In this document: positions 25,142-36,516 of the stretch, piece by piece
Position numbering within the stretch: the first letter of the stretch is position 1
How the letters are laid out: each line of letters starts with the position of its first letter
Source of the DNA: Poronia punctata
Taxonomy: Eukaryota > Ascomycota > Sordariomycetes > Xylariales > Xylariaceae
Assembly: GCA_022579005.1 (NCBI GenBank)
Contig: MU401532.1
Location: 94,363-158,362, forward strand
Length of the DNA: 64,000 nt
Direction: 5' to 3'
The notes under the pieces: generated by a model
Seen by the model: the letters and a program-made list of their open reading frames with translations, nothing else
Databases searched by the model: none
What the model was told of the DNA's origin: nothing
Translations under genes and position numbers: made by a program

Positions 25142-28100
25142 ATGATGGCACACGTGCCGAGGCCGACTCCGCCGCCACAGCTCAAGGCGGAGGATGGGCC
25201 CGCTCGTCACCGGACGCATATGCTGAGCCACCCGGGGGATTATAACATGGACGACGGCGACAGTGAGAATGACGGCGAAGGTGATAACGATAACAGGAAC
25301 GGGAACTCGTCGAATTCTGATGGGCCGGTGAAGAAACGCAGGCGGAGCCGGAAGGGGCTCGACAAGAAGTTCGAATGTCCAACCGAAGGGTGCGGGAAAA
25401 GCTATTCGAGGGCCGAACATCTGTAAGTAAGCCTTGCGTCGTCCCTCTTTAGGTGGAGTGGTTTGGAGGCTCTCTAGTTTGGATGGAGGGCCTGGTGTCG
25501 TCTCGTGCCGGATCGTGCTTAATCGCTCCTGACTGACGATCTCCAAGCCATCGTCACCAACTGAACCATGCGCCTAAGCAAATATATAAATGTAACTTCC
25601 CCGACTGCAACCGCGAGTTCGTCCGACTCGACTTGTGCAACCGCCATAGGGATCGCCACACCGCGAAGGGGTCTGCGTTGAGCCGGAAGGATTCTCTCCT
25701 CAGCCAAAACTCTCCGGTCGACAACGTAAGATCTCCGTACCCCACCCCTGCCTCGACGACCATGTCACCCAAGCACAACAAGCTAGGGAACAGCGGCGGA
25801 ATATCATCAGAACACGCAGCTCACCTGCAGCATCAGTCACCCAAGGACGGTGTGGGCCTTGCAACGCCGTATACGCCCGTTACTACCACTTCTCCCACAA
25901 CCTTTGCTCACCCCGGCCCCACTAGCGTCGCCGATAGCTATATGCACTCCGAGCAAGGGGCAGGGTACGCGGCGAGACTTCCGCACCAGTCCCCCGCAGC
26001 TCACCCGCCGCGTGTCCACCAGTCGAGCGGCAACCCCTACGGTGCCATGTCGCCCGTCTCATCTCACCCTGGCAGTTTCCACATGCAACCACATCACACA
26101 CCACAGTCGTGTCCAACGGTATCCTACGTTGCGCCCAACAACTTCCCTGCCTTCTCACTTCCCCCGTCCGGCTTCAATGCCGCTTCGGGGGCCACCACGG
26201 GCACCGGCACGAGACCTGCCCATCACTACGAATCATCGACTGCAAGCGAATATGGCGAACAGTCGCACTCACAAGCTTCAAACGACCTCATGTTACTAGA
26301 CCAGATGACGTCGCAAGGCACGATGCCGGTTTTCGGCGCCGAATGTGTCCTAAACAAGTCGCCTTACGGGTCATTCCCCGAGGATTTCGTTGCTTACCTA
26401 TTCAACACAACATCTCCCAACGCTTCACCAGAAACCGTGGGGCGCCTCGTGCAACGTAACCAGTATGGAAGGTGAGTGCGTAGCAGGCAAGGGACGCTCG
26501 ATGACGTGGGGAGCTGACCATAGCTAGTTATGTCGATTACCAACATCAGTACGGCATGCAGTACGCTGGGACCGAAGGGGGCTCTCTCGGCTACTTTCCT
26601 CCCGGGCAAGTGATGGCCGTAACAAGCTTGCTCGACGCCAACCTACCCGAATCTATCTTGACCGATGAGAAGAGTCAGGAGCTGTTTGATATGATCAAGG
26701 AAAAGTTCAGGGAGAATAACCAGGCTCCTGTAGAACGCCAGGGGGACAATTTTCTCGAGGGCGATAGGAATGACGACGATCACATCCTAAGCCGCAAGAT
26801 GATGCAGATTTATATAGGTTCATACTGGTTACACTTCAGCGACCAGGTGCCCATCTTGCACAAGCCGACATTCTCTCCCGACAGGACACCTGATCCTCTC
26901 CTGATAGCTGTCATGGCCATAGGTGCCGCTTGCCTGGACCGTAGCCATGGCGAAAAGGTGACGGACGCTGCAGCTCACCTCTCCAACTTCCTGGCCTGGA
27001 ACCTGAGGTGGGTGATATTTATGGACGTGCATAGCAGACCACCGGCGAAGCTTTGGGTCTTCCAAACCCTGTTGCTACTCGAGTTGTACGAAAAGATGTA
27101 CTCGACGCGGGAGCTGCACGAGCGAGCCCATATCCACCACGCGACCACCATCACGCTCATGCGGCGGGGCAGGTCCCTCATCGGGAGATCAACGGCGGAC
27201 TCTCCTCCCAGCAGGCGAGAGGAAAGGGCTGCCAGCGCTGGGTCTAGGCTGTCATCCACGTCTGGCCCGGCGCTTACTGCGGACGAGTGGTGGAATAACT
27301 GGATAACGAACGAGAGTACGCGACGTGTCGCTTTTACGGCCTTTTTGATAGATTCGACCCATGCAACCATGTTTGGACACTCGACCGTCATGGTAGCTCA
27401 CGAGATGCGGATCCCGTTGCCTTGCGACGACCAGCTGTGGAAGGCAACTAATGGTGCCGAGGTTAGCCGGCTCGAGTCGAATCTGTTGTCCAACGGAATC
27501 AAACCGATTGCGTTTCTGGAAGGTCTGAAGCGCACGCTGGGCGGGCAGGAGGTGCACACCAACCCCTTTGGGCGGCAAATCCTCATGGCCGGACTGCTGA
27601 GCGTCAGTTGGCACATGAACCAGCGCGATCTTCAGGTAAGTTCGCTGGGGCAAAACATGTCTCAGGCGCTCGGTGGGCGGGATAAATGGCGGGGTACGTT
27701 GATGAGGGCATTTGACGCGTGGAGAAACGAGTTCGACAAAGCACTGCGTAACTCGAGCACATCCATGGACCCGTACAGCGCCGACAGGAGTCACAACCCC
27801 AACATCGTGTTCGAAAGCCGAACGGTATTGCATCATCTGGCCCACATGGCGATGCACGTGGATATCGTAGACTGTCAAATATTTGCCCGAGCCAAGCGAC
27901 TGCTGGGGCGAGCGATCGGGCCGCAAGATCTAAGCAGCGCACAGCGAAGGATGAAAGACCACTGGGCGCCTTCGGCCAGAGCTCGTGACGCGACCTTCTA
28001 CGCCATCAAGTTCCTGTGCTCTGTATTGCTGGACGACACACAGTATTGCGCCCGGGACGACGTGCTCCTGAACCGGCCCTGGGTCCTGTACTTTGCCGCA

Positions 28101-28382
28101 TTGGTGGTTTGGTGTTACGGATTCGCCATGGCGGGACCGTGTCCGACGCACCCGGTTCCAACCAAGGCCGAAGATAGGCAGGCGCAGATGCGCGAATACC
28201 TCGAGAGACTTGGGTCGATACAGACACCCGACGATCTCAAGTTTTCTAAAGACGTCAATAGGACGAGTGCTCTTCTAGCCGTCTTGAAAGATGCCTTTGC
28301 CTCGACCAGGTGGGAGCTTCTTCGTGAGGGCGCCACTTTATTGGATAACTGTATCCAACTGAATAGTGGTCTTCTTGTATAG
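25142..28382 (+). CDS. C2H2 zinc-finger / fungal-specific transcription factor
   Basis: Model: exons 25142-25422, 25548-26471 and 26528-28382, giving 1019 aa. Probable nuclear DNA-binding regulator. Seen in order: an acidic Asp/Asn-rich stretch (about 37-60), a basic patch VKKRRRSRKG, finger 1 C79-x4-C84-x12-H97-x3-H101, and finger 2 C109-x4-C114-x12-H127-x3-H131. The first intron falls inside finger 1. A long Ser/Pro/His-rich disordered linker follows, then a helical region with features of the fungal-specific transcription factor domain, for example YIGSYWLHFSDQVPILHKPTF, then LLIAVMAIGAACLD and an EWWNNWITNESTRRVAFTAF segment. Paired C2H2 fingers with a Fungal_trans-like region occur in the Zas1/Klf1 and AmdX-like groups; I cannot say which, or what it regulates. 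Two adjacent ATGs (25142, 25145) make the start uncertain by one residue. Confidence 0.92.
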
Positions 28383-30078
28383 GGTACGGGGATAACCGAA
28401 GCGGAAATATCCCAATTTTGGAGAGTATATGGTCTTTTACCTATATATCTCTTAAAAGCTGCGGGTCCAGCGTTGCCATGTCTCGGTAGATGCATGTCCT
28501 GGAGTAGCGCCGCGCCTGACATTTCTCCGCGACTATCTTGGGGGGGAAAGAAAAGGATACCAGAGGCGATGATTTTCCATCAGACGGTCTGGCTTTGCTA
28601 CAGGGCGCGCGGATGTATATAATGATTTTCTCGCTTTATACCCCACGACGCGACGAATCGTGCTTGCGGCAGTCCGCACCGTATGACGCCATGCTGCTCT
28701 CTTTTTTGTTCCAAACACGTACACAAACAAACACGTACACGCACACACATATATGATTATATAAGGGCATATTACATAATACCCTCACATTTTTACTTTG
28801 GGAAGGCCGGGGTCGGGGGTTGCAAAGCGTTTTTGAATAGTAAGAAATAAAAAATACCTATCCGGTGATATTCGGATATCTGCGAGTATCCGAATTATCT
28901 GGCTAGTATCTGGCTAGTACCTGGCTACCTTAGCTCATATGCAGGTATTTATACGTGTAGATATTATAGCTGTGCTAGACTGTGATCTTGTTCAAAACTT
29001 GGGAGGTACCAAGGAGCTGGAGGACACGGTGCTCGGATTCCGGTAGGAGGGTTGTGCATATCGTATGTCCGGTTCGGGATCGTACTTCCCTAACGCCGAA
29101 CTGGTAACAGCGGGGTTATGGTTACACACACGTTACGTGCCTCTTGTGTACGATACAACATTCTTGTAATTAAATCGAAACACCTATTCTACTTGTACGC
29201 CTGCACGGTAGCTACCTAATAAATATGAGATGATACGTGTCTAGAACACATCAAATTGGCTTAGTGAAATAAACAGAGTGTTTAATACTCATCTACCCTC
29301 TCTTGGTTCACAAAGACTTTAATTACGTTTGATACCACGTAGATAACAAATGCAGGTATCTTTTGCAAAACTTGAATCATATTGGAAACAAGCATTTTAC
29401 TTGCTAGTCAAAAGCCTTGATAAGAATCCTGCAAGGGCCTAGAACGGTCCTGTTGCTTTTATATCCGTATCCTAGAAAGCCTATTGCGCAATTGTTTGCC
29501 GGTTTTCACCTATTAAACCCTACGGACAATGCGCTTTCCCTGCAGGGTAGATGTGTAATGTATCGTAAGCTGCGGACAAATATGTAGATGTGAAGAGGAT
29601 ACGGTAATTGAGTACTGGTGTACTTCCTTAGCGCTAAACTTTTGCCTTATATTATATTGTACCTCTGCCAGATAATTATGTACCCAACATACATGTAAGG
29701 TAGGTGGATTTGTACCCGCATTTACCCCAGATGTTCCGCCTCTAGCCCCTCGATCATGTAGATAGCTAGTACATGCGTATTGTAGGCTCACAGAGACCAG
29801 ACTGCCCTGGAGGTAATACCTAAATGGACTTTGTGTTCCGCTTGGAGCAAACATTTACCTATTGACCCCTCCATCTATCTCACTTAATTGAGGTGAATAG
29901 GATTGATGATGTACGTGGGGATCTCTAAACCTTGACCTCGCGTGGTTTCTACTCATCTTTCATCCAACCAACCGAAGCAACACCCTTTTTAGTTTTCATC
30001 AAGTCTTCTACGTGTATCATCGAGTCACCGGTCGCCGTTCCCTGCGGGTGCGATTGATCGGGACGAGAAGACGCAAAG
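28383..30078. other. Intergenic, no gene seen (1.7 kb)
   Basis: 3' flank of the transcription factor and upstream region of the F-box gene, both on the plus strand. Only short frames without motifs. Contains small CA-rich stretches near 28715-28755. Confidence 0.6.
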
Positions 30079-31985
30079 ATGCCAATCCTGACTGAACTAC
30101 CGCGGGAGATCATCTTCTACATTCTTGACTCTGTCGATGCGGAAGACCTGCTTCGGGTTGCCGGCGCATGCAGAACTCTCTATCATGCGGTCCGAGGCAA
30201 CGTACCACTGTATAAACAACATTACTTGAAGTTGCTGGACGCTCCGCCCAATTCTGATGGCGTCGAGTGGGAGAGGCTAGTGACAGATGTGCTCCGTCTA
30301 CAGAGCATTGGTCGGAGGGTGATGGTTAATGCCAAGGTACGGAAGTCAATTATTATCAACTACCTTAGCACAGGGTCCAATTGGAGTTACCATCCTTTTT
30401 CCCCTTTCTCCATTATAATACCAATGTTTTATTCACCCGTATCTCCTCATATTTTTCCATGTTCTGCGAGAGCTCAAGGCTAACAACATGTTACTCTACT
30501 ATCTTATTCCAAACAGAAAGATGATCTCGGATTCGTACACAAGGTGATGACCGAGCTGCTAAAAAATGCCGTCACTAACGGCGTGAGGCCCAACGTCTCC
30601 GGGGACCTGGCAGCAAGACTTCCCTATTCTCGCAACGCCGAGCTTTTGGCCGCCATCTTCGAGCAAGAGACCAACCGCGCAGCTTTTCTCTGCCGTTCAT
30701 TCATCTACGAGCGCGCGCGTGCCGAGTTCCTTTCCACCGACATCGGATACTGGCACGGCCCACCCAAGCCCGAGCATCAGCTGAGCGCTCATTTACACTG
30801 CCTCTACGGCGTGCCTCAGCTGTTGGCCTATCCGGTCGACCGGAGGCGGGCCCGGATGACGGCGACCCGGGCTGGTAAGCAGCAGCTCATGCGACCCTTT
30901 GCCTGCTCCAAGGTGTACGACCTCCGACAGTACACTCGCAAGACCCAGTGGGGCCCCTTTATGGACGATGGGTCGATGCGCGTCGACTGGGAGAAGGTCG
31001 AGGCCGTCATGATCGTGCTCGGCGCAAACATCGACGACCTGGGCCTCACAAACGTACCCATGTTCGACACCTTTAGCTGCATCCCATTTGCCGGCACCTG
31101 GCCCAACAGCTGGAAGTCGCCACAGAAACGCACCCGGCCGCGTGTGCTGGATCCCCTCGAGCACCTCGACCCTTACGGCGTCACCGGAGTCTGGCTGCGC
31201 GTCATCTGTTTCTTGGATTATTCCGATTTCTTCGCCTACAATTTCGCTGCCGATGCGCAGCCGCCGCCCCATGTTCCGCGTCCGGCCATCCAAGCCGGCG
31301 AGGCGACTAGGCTTATCCTCATGCGGATATACGTTACTGGTGTGGAGCAGCCAGGTCCCGAGGACGGGCAACGCTTGCCCGTAGTGCATTTCAAGGGCAT
31401 CTCGAGGTCGTTAGACCACTCCTTTGACGAGAATGCCGACTCAGACATCAGAGGTGGGATCGTCCCTATTCTATATCTAACCATCAACGATTTCCTGACC
31501 AACATCGTAGGTACCGTGCGTCTAACTCCCCAGGGCGAGGTCCGTTGGACGTCCTTCTCCATTCTCGGCGGCGTAGAGCGATGGCGGAGCGAGAGTATAC
31601 AAGTTGGTGGTGTCGGGAGTGCCAAAGGTGTCTTTGGCCATTGGTTCGACAAGTGAGTAAATTTTTTTTTCCATTCCGCAGAATCATGATAACCACAAAT
31701 TTCCCCGCTCGACGAAAAGCTAAACATGAGGGTTTAACCAGGGACTTTGATCCCCGCGGCCCAGCGGGACCTTCGGCATTCTGGAAAATCTCGGACAAGA
31801 ACGAATCTAGCGCCAACTCTGGTGAACCAGAGGGCGAGTTGAACGACATCTACGCCGACGTACTAGATGACTATGGGTTTGATCCAGAGGAAGAAGAGGA
31901 AGAAGGGGAAGAAGGGGAGGAAGAGGAGGAAGAGGATGAAGAAATGGAGGATGAAGAACAGTTGCCGATGCCGCCTGGAGCGTAG
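30079..31985 (+). CDS. F-box protein with acidic C-terminal tail
   Basis: Model: exons 30079-30336, 30517-31652 and 31742-31985, giving 545 aa. The N-terminal 45 residues are a clear F-box (LTELPREIIFYILDSVDAED through LLRVAGACRTLYHAV), which normally binds Skp1 and places the protein in an SCF ubiquitin ligase. The middle has no substrate-binding repeats that I recognise. It is rich in Trp/Phe/Tyr and resembles uncharacterised fungal F-box proteins. The C-terminus is a Glu/Asp-rich tail (about 35 residues). The second intron is placed at 31653-31741 (89 nt): the nearer AG at 31681 would leave an intron of only 29 nt, while the later AG restores frame after TTTAAC. Convergent with the PfkB-like gene. 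Substrate unknown. Confidence 0.88.
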
Positions 31986-32989
31986 GTCGCTTGAGGTTTT
32001 GCGTGAAGCTTGATATTCATGTCCTTCCCGTTTATTCTATTCTGTATTTCCTCTCCTCTCTCGCCTATCAGGATTTTCCTTTCCTTTTCTTTTCTTTTCT
32101 TCCCTTCCCTTCCTTGCTCATACTCATGGTTGTTCTCTGTCCGGTCATATACAAGAAAGAAGGCACATAAAGAATCACAAAGGGGACGAGGATGTAAAGG
32201 CTATGACTTGTTGTTGTTAACTGACTGGCGTATGATTGTATTTAAGTAGACTAGACAAGGTCGGGGTAGTCGAATGTCTGTTATTGACCTAGAAGTATAA
32301 GACTCCAACCTTACGAACTAACCAACCAACCACCCTAACCTTGATTTCTTTTTGCGGATCATCCCTTACCTTGGATTATTGACTCGGTCCCGATAAAGCG
32401 GGCGGGCCACGTGGCAATTATTCAGGTAGCTCAAATCACCAGGATTGTAAAAACGTGGTGGTTTGTTTAAGTTGCTCGTGCGCCGGGCTTTTATTTTGCT
32501 ATCCTGAGGTAACTGTTCTATGGTTTGGACTATGGTCAAGGGACTAACAAAAACTAAAAGCCCAAAAATAATACAACCGTCGTAGGACTACCGTACTTCT
32601 ACCCCTTATTATTCCAAAAGGGGGCCTTGCTGTTGTTCTTGTCCCTGGTTCAACTGCTTCCTGCTTTTTGCGGCTGGCATGTCGAGTATGACACGTGCTT
32701 GCCGTCCAGCTTTGGCAAACACTTGAGCGCAAATCTGTTTGTAGGTAGATAGAGAATCTTCTGATATGCACAACATGGTCATCGACCCACAACCCTCCAT
32801 CGGACCATCCTCCTTTTGGCCGATATCACCGCTCGCATTGCCTTTACTTGTGTTTACCGACATATGCCATAGAAGCCACACGGACACGTCGGGCTCGCAA
32901 CATCGACGATGGGGTCAAATACGCATCCGAGGCAGAAGCTAAGCTGGAATGCGCCGAGATGGGTGAATCGTGGGAAGAGTGGTAGGAGA
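31986..32989. other. Convergent 3' region
   Basis: About 1 kb between the ends of the F-box gene (+) and the PfkB-like gene (-). No gene seen. A pyrimidine tract of TTTTC/TTCCC units lies at 32074-32115 just after the F-box stop, and probably belongs to its 3' UTR. Confidence 0.6.
32074..32115 (+). repeat. Pyrimidine tract, TTTTC/TTCCC units
   Basis: About 40 bases made almost only of T and C, with loosely repeated TTTTC and CCCTT units, 90-130 bases downstream of the F-box stop codon. Confidence 0.8.
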
Positions 32990-33258
32990 CTAGTTGAACG
33001 CGAGCCTCGTCTTGAACTCCTCGAACCGCTCCTCAACGCGCACACCGTTCCATGTCTCGCGCCCTTGGTCGTCAGTGCCCAGGACAGGCATACCGACCTG
33101 CTCGATGGCGAAACTGGCGGCCACACTACCCCATGCCGCCGCCTCTTCGATCCCCTTGCCCCGGGCGAGTGCTACCGCCAGGCCGCCGAGGAAAGTGTTC
33201 CCGCCACCCGTGGGATCGACGACCTTGTTCTTCACCCTTTTGCGCTTCGGTGCTTCTT

Positions 33259-33289
<31 letters not shown>

Positions 33290-34846
33290 TTTCCCCCCTG
33301 TTTCTGAGGCATCTTGTTCTTCCTCTTCGTAGGATGTGGTGTGGTATGCTGGGATCCACCGTTCAATCCCCGGATCGACTTCTATCTCTTCGCGAGAAAT
33401 GGAGCCTTCAGAGTCTTGTAAAAGGCCAGCGAAGAGTGCCTCCATATCTGTATCCGGCCTCAGGCTGCCGTGGAGCATCGCAGAAGGTTTCTTCCCCTTC
33501 CCCTTCGACTTGGACTTTTGCTTATTCGTGCGCTTGCGGCCGCCATTACGGGCAACGTAGCAGCCCTTCTCGCCCGCACGCACGACAATAGTGAAGGACT
33601 GCAGCGGCATGGAGCCAAGGAGTTGCTCGCAGGCACGCTCGACGGCTCGCGTGCTAATCTCCCCTGTCTCGGGGTCCAGTCCGTCGTCGCCCATGAACCC
33701 GGCTAGCTCGGCATGGTTCGGGCTGATGACATCGATCAAAGGTAACACGTTGGTGCAGTTCAAGAGCTCATCTGGAGTGCACAGATCTGGTACAGGCTCC
33801 CATATGAAAACGGGCTTCGGCAAGGCAACACCGGTAGGTTCGTCGGCGCGTTTGTCCTTGATTTCGAGCACGAGCTCCCGACATCGGTTGGGCGAGCAGA
33901 TCAGGTGGAAGGTGCGCGAGGCAAGGAGCTCGGGCGTAAGGTCGGCTGCCGTGAGCCGCTTCTTAGGGGTTGTGTACCGGAAAGCCCGGTTCTGGTGCTC
34001 GTCGTATCCATTCCAACCTCGAGTGGTCAGACGTTTGGGCGTTTCGCGCATCAGGACCGATGTGCCCCACGATGCGATCAGGGTGTCGAGCTCCGGAGGA
34101 AAATCAGAGCCCTTATCAACAATCCATCCTACCGATGTCGAAGTTGGCGGCGGCGAAAAGAGCCTCGCGCCCAGTGCTGAGTAAGTCCCAGCGCCGCCCA
34201 ATATGTCCTTTACAGGCGGGGTTGGGGGCAAATACTCGATTTCGTCTAGGTAGGAAACGATGCGTAAGTTCCCATGATGATTCCACGTTTTCTCAAAGCA
34301 GTGAGAGAATAGAAGCAAGAAACGAAGAAAACTGCCCAAGGGAGAGGCAAAGTGTAGAGAGAAAGAGAGAAAGAGAGAGAGAGAGAGAGGGAGGAAGGAA
34401 GGAAGATGCGTTTTGTGGTGGGGCTGTTATGTATTGAAGCGGTGAAGCGCCAACGTCGGACTGGGAACAGGGACACAATATAACAAGTCTTATCACGATA
34501 CGCAAGAACGGCAGCGCACTTAAACAGCAACAAACACAAAGCGCAACTAAGACAGAGAGGCACGAAGCAAGACGTCGCAAGTAAAAAGATGCACTGGAAA
34601 TGAAGCAGTTTGGCGGTGTACGGGATCAGGAAGCTTACCAATGATGAACATGCCTAGCGTGACAAAGTCGATGCCCTGCTCTTCCGACTCTATTTCTGTG
34701 TCCGGGTCTGTCCCGGTCGTTTCGGGCTTGAGTTGTGAGGAGGTCTTGTCTTCGCAGGCGGCGATAGTAACCTCCTCGGCCCCGCCATCTCCATGGGATT
34801 CAAGTTCCTCGGGGAAAGCCATCATAGTTGACGCCCAGAGGACCAT
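32990..34846 (-). CDS. PfkB-family (ribokinase fold) protein, Mak32-like
   Basis: Model (minus strand): exons 34846-34639 and 34245-32990, giving 487 aa, with a 393-nt intron starting GTAAGC and ending CCTAG. The join restores the family sequence GMFIIDEIEYLPP. PfkB proteins phosphorylate sugars or nucleosides. Seen: N-terminal glycine motif GGAGTYSALGARLF (from about residue 86) and C-terminal motif DPTGGGNTFLGG (from about 413). The usual DTGAGD catalytic Asp is Asn419 here, as I recall also for the Mak32 branch, so kinase activity is doubtful. A charged insert with GEEGEEGEEGEE and PKRKRVKNK (possible nuclear signal) precedes that motif. The start is chosen at the first ATG after the upstream in-frame GTG-like region; ATGs at 34825 and 34822 are alternatives. 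The intron holds a GA repeat. Divergent from CAP. Confidence 0.88.
34356..34406 (+). repeat. (GA)n-rich tract in the PfkB-like gene intron
   Basis: GA repeats with AAAGAGA interruptions followed by GGAA units. In the sense of the host gene (minus strand) it is a CT-rich tract in the middle of the 393-nt intron, not at its acceptor. Confidence 0.9.
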
Positions 34847-36516
34847 ATCTTTACAGCAAGTTGCAACAATACGCGTTGATGTGTATACTCTTAGGTAGGC
34901 GTCAGAGTATAATTCCGAAGGATGCGGATTGATGAGCAAGTTGAGTTGGGGAGGATGGGAATTACAAGTACTTGGGTAAATATGCTGTCATGTACACATC
35001 AAGAGACTGAAAGCGGGCAGGAGCGAACGTGTAGGAACGAAAGACGGGATAGAGAAAGCAAAGGAAAAGGAAGAAAAGAGACAAGCCGGGCCAAAACGAA
35101 AGCAGACCAAAAGAACTGAAATGGCCTAAATTCTTTAAAAGAGTGGCAGAAGAGGTAGAAAAAGAACGTGAGGCAGCTTGGATAAAGCTGCCCGCCGAAG
35201 TTTATTTCCTACGTGGCCCTGCGAGACTTCGTGTCAGGGCCGGGCTTTTTGTGCCTAAGATGGGTCTGGAATAAAAAAATAATGTCGGGCCTGTGTTGGA
35301 CGACGTCAGGAAATAGGTAGGCTTCACCGATCTGCGACTGGCCGGCTGCTGGCCGACCACTAGCCCGGGCGGAGGCTGTATGCTCTGAGAACAAAACAGA
35401 AACATGCAGACGGCCCTGTCTCGTCGCAGTGTTCGGACGGGGACGGAACAAGTGTGCTAGGCGTCAGGGGCTTTGCCCATACTTGTTATGAATATCTATG
35501 TTCACATATGAGTAGTTTTAGTTAGGTATACCATCACACGGAACTGCCAGCATCTAGAGTGGCACTTGACAGGAACATGGCAGACTTGGCAGGTATTATA
35601 GGCGACAACCTAACTCAGTACAAGTTAGGTAGACTACCTACAGGCCTATCTAGGTACGAGTATATGCAGTTTCTCTCTATGAATAACGTCTAATGTAGGT
35701 AGACTAAGTAGGTACCTACGTGTAGATAGTCAGCTACCTACAGTAGTCTCCTACGGTCTTGGCCACTGTAGCTGAATCCACACCGAGAAACAGAAACGGA
35801 CCGTATATTGGATAATGCGCCCCGGCAGCCCGAGTACATGAAGTAAAACCTTTGGACCTACAGTTCTAAAGGTGTAAATATCCCTTCTCTGGACTGGGAA
35901 GGATTCAACTACGCCTATCTTGGTGAATGTAGATATCTGGTAATGAAGGGATAATATCCGTCAAGTAGTACGTTTGTAGCTCGTATGAGTAGTTGTATGA
36001 GAGAAGTGTATTGATAAAGTATGTTTGCGTCAGGCACTGTATACCTTACTGTGTTTAACATGGCCAAATGCCAAGAAAGGTTTAGGGTGCTTTGCATCCT
36101 TACCAGGGGTTCGTTATTACCATTGTCATCAGGCCGCATCGGCTTGGCCTTAGTCTGTCGATCTGACTTCATCTTTATTATCTACCCCTTGTCTCGCTTT
36201 GACTACTTACCTACCATTTTCTCACCAGTCTTAAGGCATCGGCTAAAATATCTTTATAGGTTACAGCATTTGTAACCTCAAACTAATAGTTTATACAACG
36301 AAATCGTTTTAACTGCAAGTCGTGCCACGGCTTTCCTCCTGTGACGAGTCACAAGGCGCAAGCTGCTTCGCCTCCAATTCTCCCATCACCGTGGACCAAT
36401 CGCAACCTGGACCGGAAGCGCCTTTGTGAATATAAAGCTCAAGGCGAAAGTCGGTTTAGGTCACGATCTAGGCAGAATTAGTACGCATAATTGGTCATCG
36501 TATAGCAACTATCACC
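34847..36516. other. Divergent promoter region between PfkB-like gene and CAP
   Basis: 1.67 kb with no gene seen. TACCTA/TAGGTA and related motifs are dense at 35620-35740. The CAP-proximal end carries a recognisable core promoter (separate entry). Confidence 0.6.
36374..36437 (+). promoter_or_regulatory. Candidate CAP promoter: two CCAAT boxes and TATAAAG
   Basis: CCAAT at 36374-36378 and 36396-36400, then TATAAAG at 36431-36437, 80 bases before the CAP start codon. CCAAT boxes bind the HAP/NF-Y complex in fungi. Spacing is plausible but there is no direct evidence of use. Confidence 0.45.

Noticed and set aside
27252..27942. Minus-strand frames (up to 224 codons) opposite the transcription factor
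   Set aside because: Shadows of the well-supported exon 3 of the plus-strand gene.
33052..34184. Plus-strand frames up to 197 codons opposite the PfkB-like gene
   Set aside because: Shadows; the minus strand carries the PfkB motifs and joins correctly to its first exon.
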